In this document: piece after piece, positions 63,948-64,000 of the stretch
Layout: each line of letters opens with the position of its first letter
Position numbering within the stretch: the stretch's first letter is position 1
Assembly: GCF_026213295.1 (NCBI RefSeq)
Contig: NC_079415.1
Coordinates: forward strand, 20,216,347-20,280,346
Source: Gadus chalcogrammus
Lineage: Eukaryota; Chordata; Actinopteri; Gadiformes; Gadidae
DNA length: 64,000 nt
Direction of reading: 5' to 3'
Made by a program: the position numbers and the translations under genes
Notes under the pieces: generated by a model
What the model was told of the DNA's origin: nothing
What the model saw: the letters and a program-made list of their open reading frames with translations, nothing else
Database searches by the model: none

Positions 63948-63998
63948 ACCTGGAACAATCATTACCCTCCCGTAAGGTTTTTAATGATTGTTCCAGGT
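63948..63998. repeat. Perfect 17-bp hairpin at the right window edge
   Basis: ACCTGGAACAATCATTA (63948-63964) is exactly inverted at 63982-63998 with a 17-base loop. It may be one end of a further element. Confidence 0.9.
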
Positions 63999-64000
63999 AT

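Overview
This window looks like intronic DNA from a ray-finned fish (teleost) genome. The only host gene I can support is ZRANB3, a SNF2-family fork-remodelling ATPase/endonuclease, on the minus strand. Eleven coding exons (60264-60349 down to 19584-19688) join in one continuous reading frame with AG/GT boundaries. They encode about 657 residues, from the end of the SNF2 ATPase lobe through the second helicase lobe, the PCNA-binding PIP box, the NZF ubiquitin-binding zinc finger and the start of the substrate-recognition domain. The N-terminal exons should lie to the right of the window, and the rest of the substrate-recognition domain plus the HNH nuclease to the left. The many long (CA)n tracts (eight, up to about 125 bp) and the density of young hAT, L2, RTE, Harbinger-like and Kolobok-like elements suggest a teleost, perhaps a gadid; that last step is inference.

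Layout. 1-19583 is downstream of the last visible exon and is almost solid transposon. It holds a hAT whose target-site duplication is cut by the window edge (8-1798), a hAT MITE (2843-3284), a decayed minus-strand protein relic (3534-5060), and a MADF-domain relic (6777-7112). It also holds a complete ZBED-type hAT (7132-13130) interrupted by an L2-type LINE (9064-12493), and an unusual element (14902-18780) with a 9-bp target duplication and ends built from arrays of a 16-bp palindromic module. That element contains a MADF relic, itself split by an RTE-like LINE.

19584-60349 carries the ZRANB3 exons, separated by introns full of microsatellites, purine tracts, SINE pieces, a solo LTR, TTAA-type and hAT MITEs. 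A nest at 26211-30580 has a THAP transposase relic interrupted by a hAT (8-bp TSD), which contains a MADF relic, which is interrupted by a second hAT MITE (8-bp TSD).

60350-64000 has a THAP-related element with 18-bp perfect inverted ends and a 2.3-kb hAT enclosing a large foldback (arms 778 and 647 bp). The arms carry repeated copies of a short helix-turn-helix-like coding unit and arrays of a palindromic module.

The transposons do not work with the host gene in any way I can show. The points of contact are insertions very close to splice sites: a hAT 32 bp upstream of one acceptor, a SINE tail 16 bp from one donor, and a 117-bp (TG)n tract 12 bp from another donor. Boundaries marked by target-site duplications were read directly; family names for the more decayed elements are inference.
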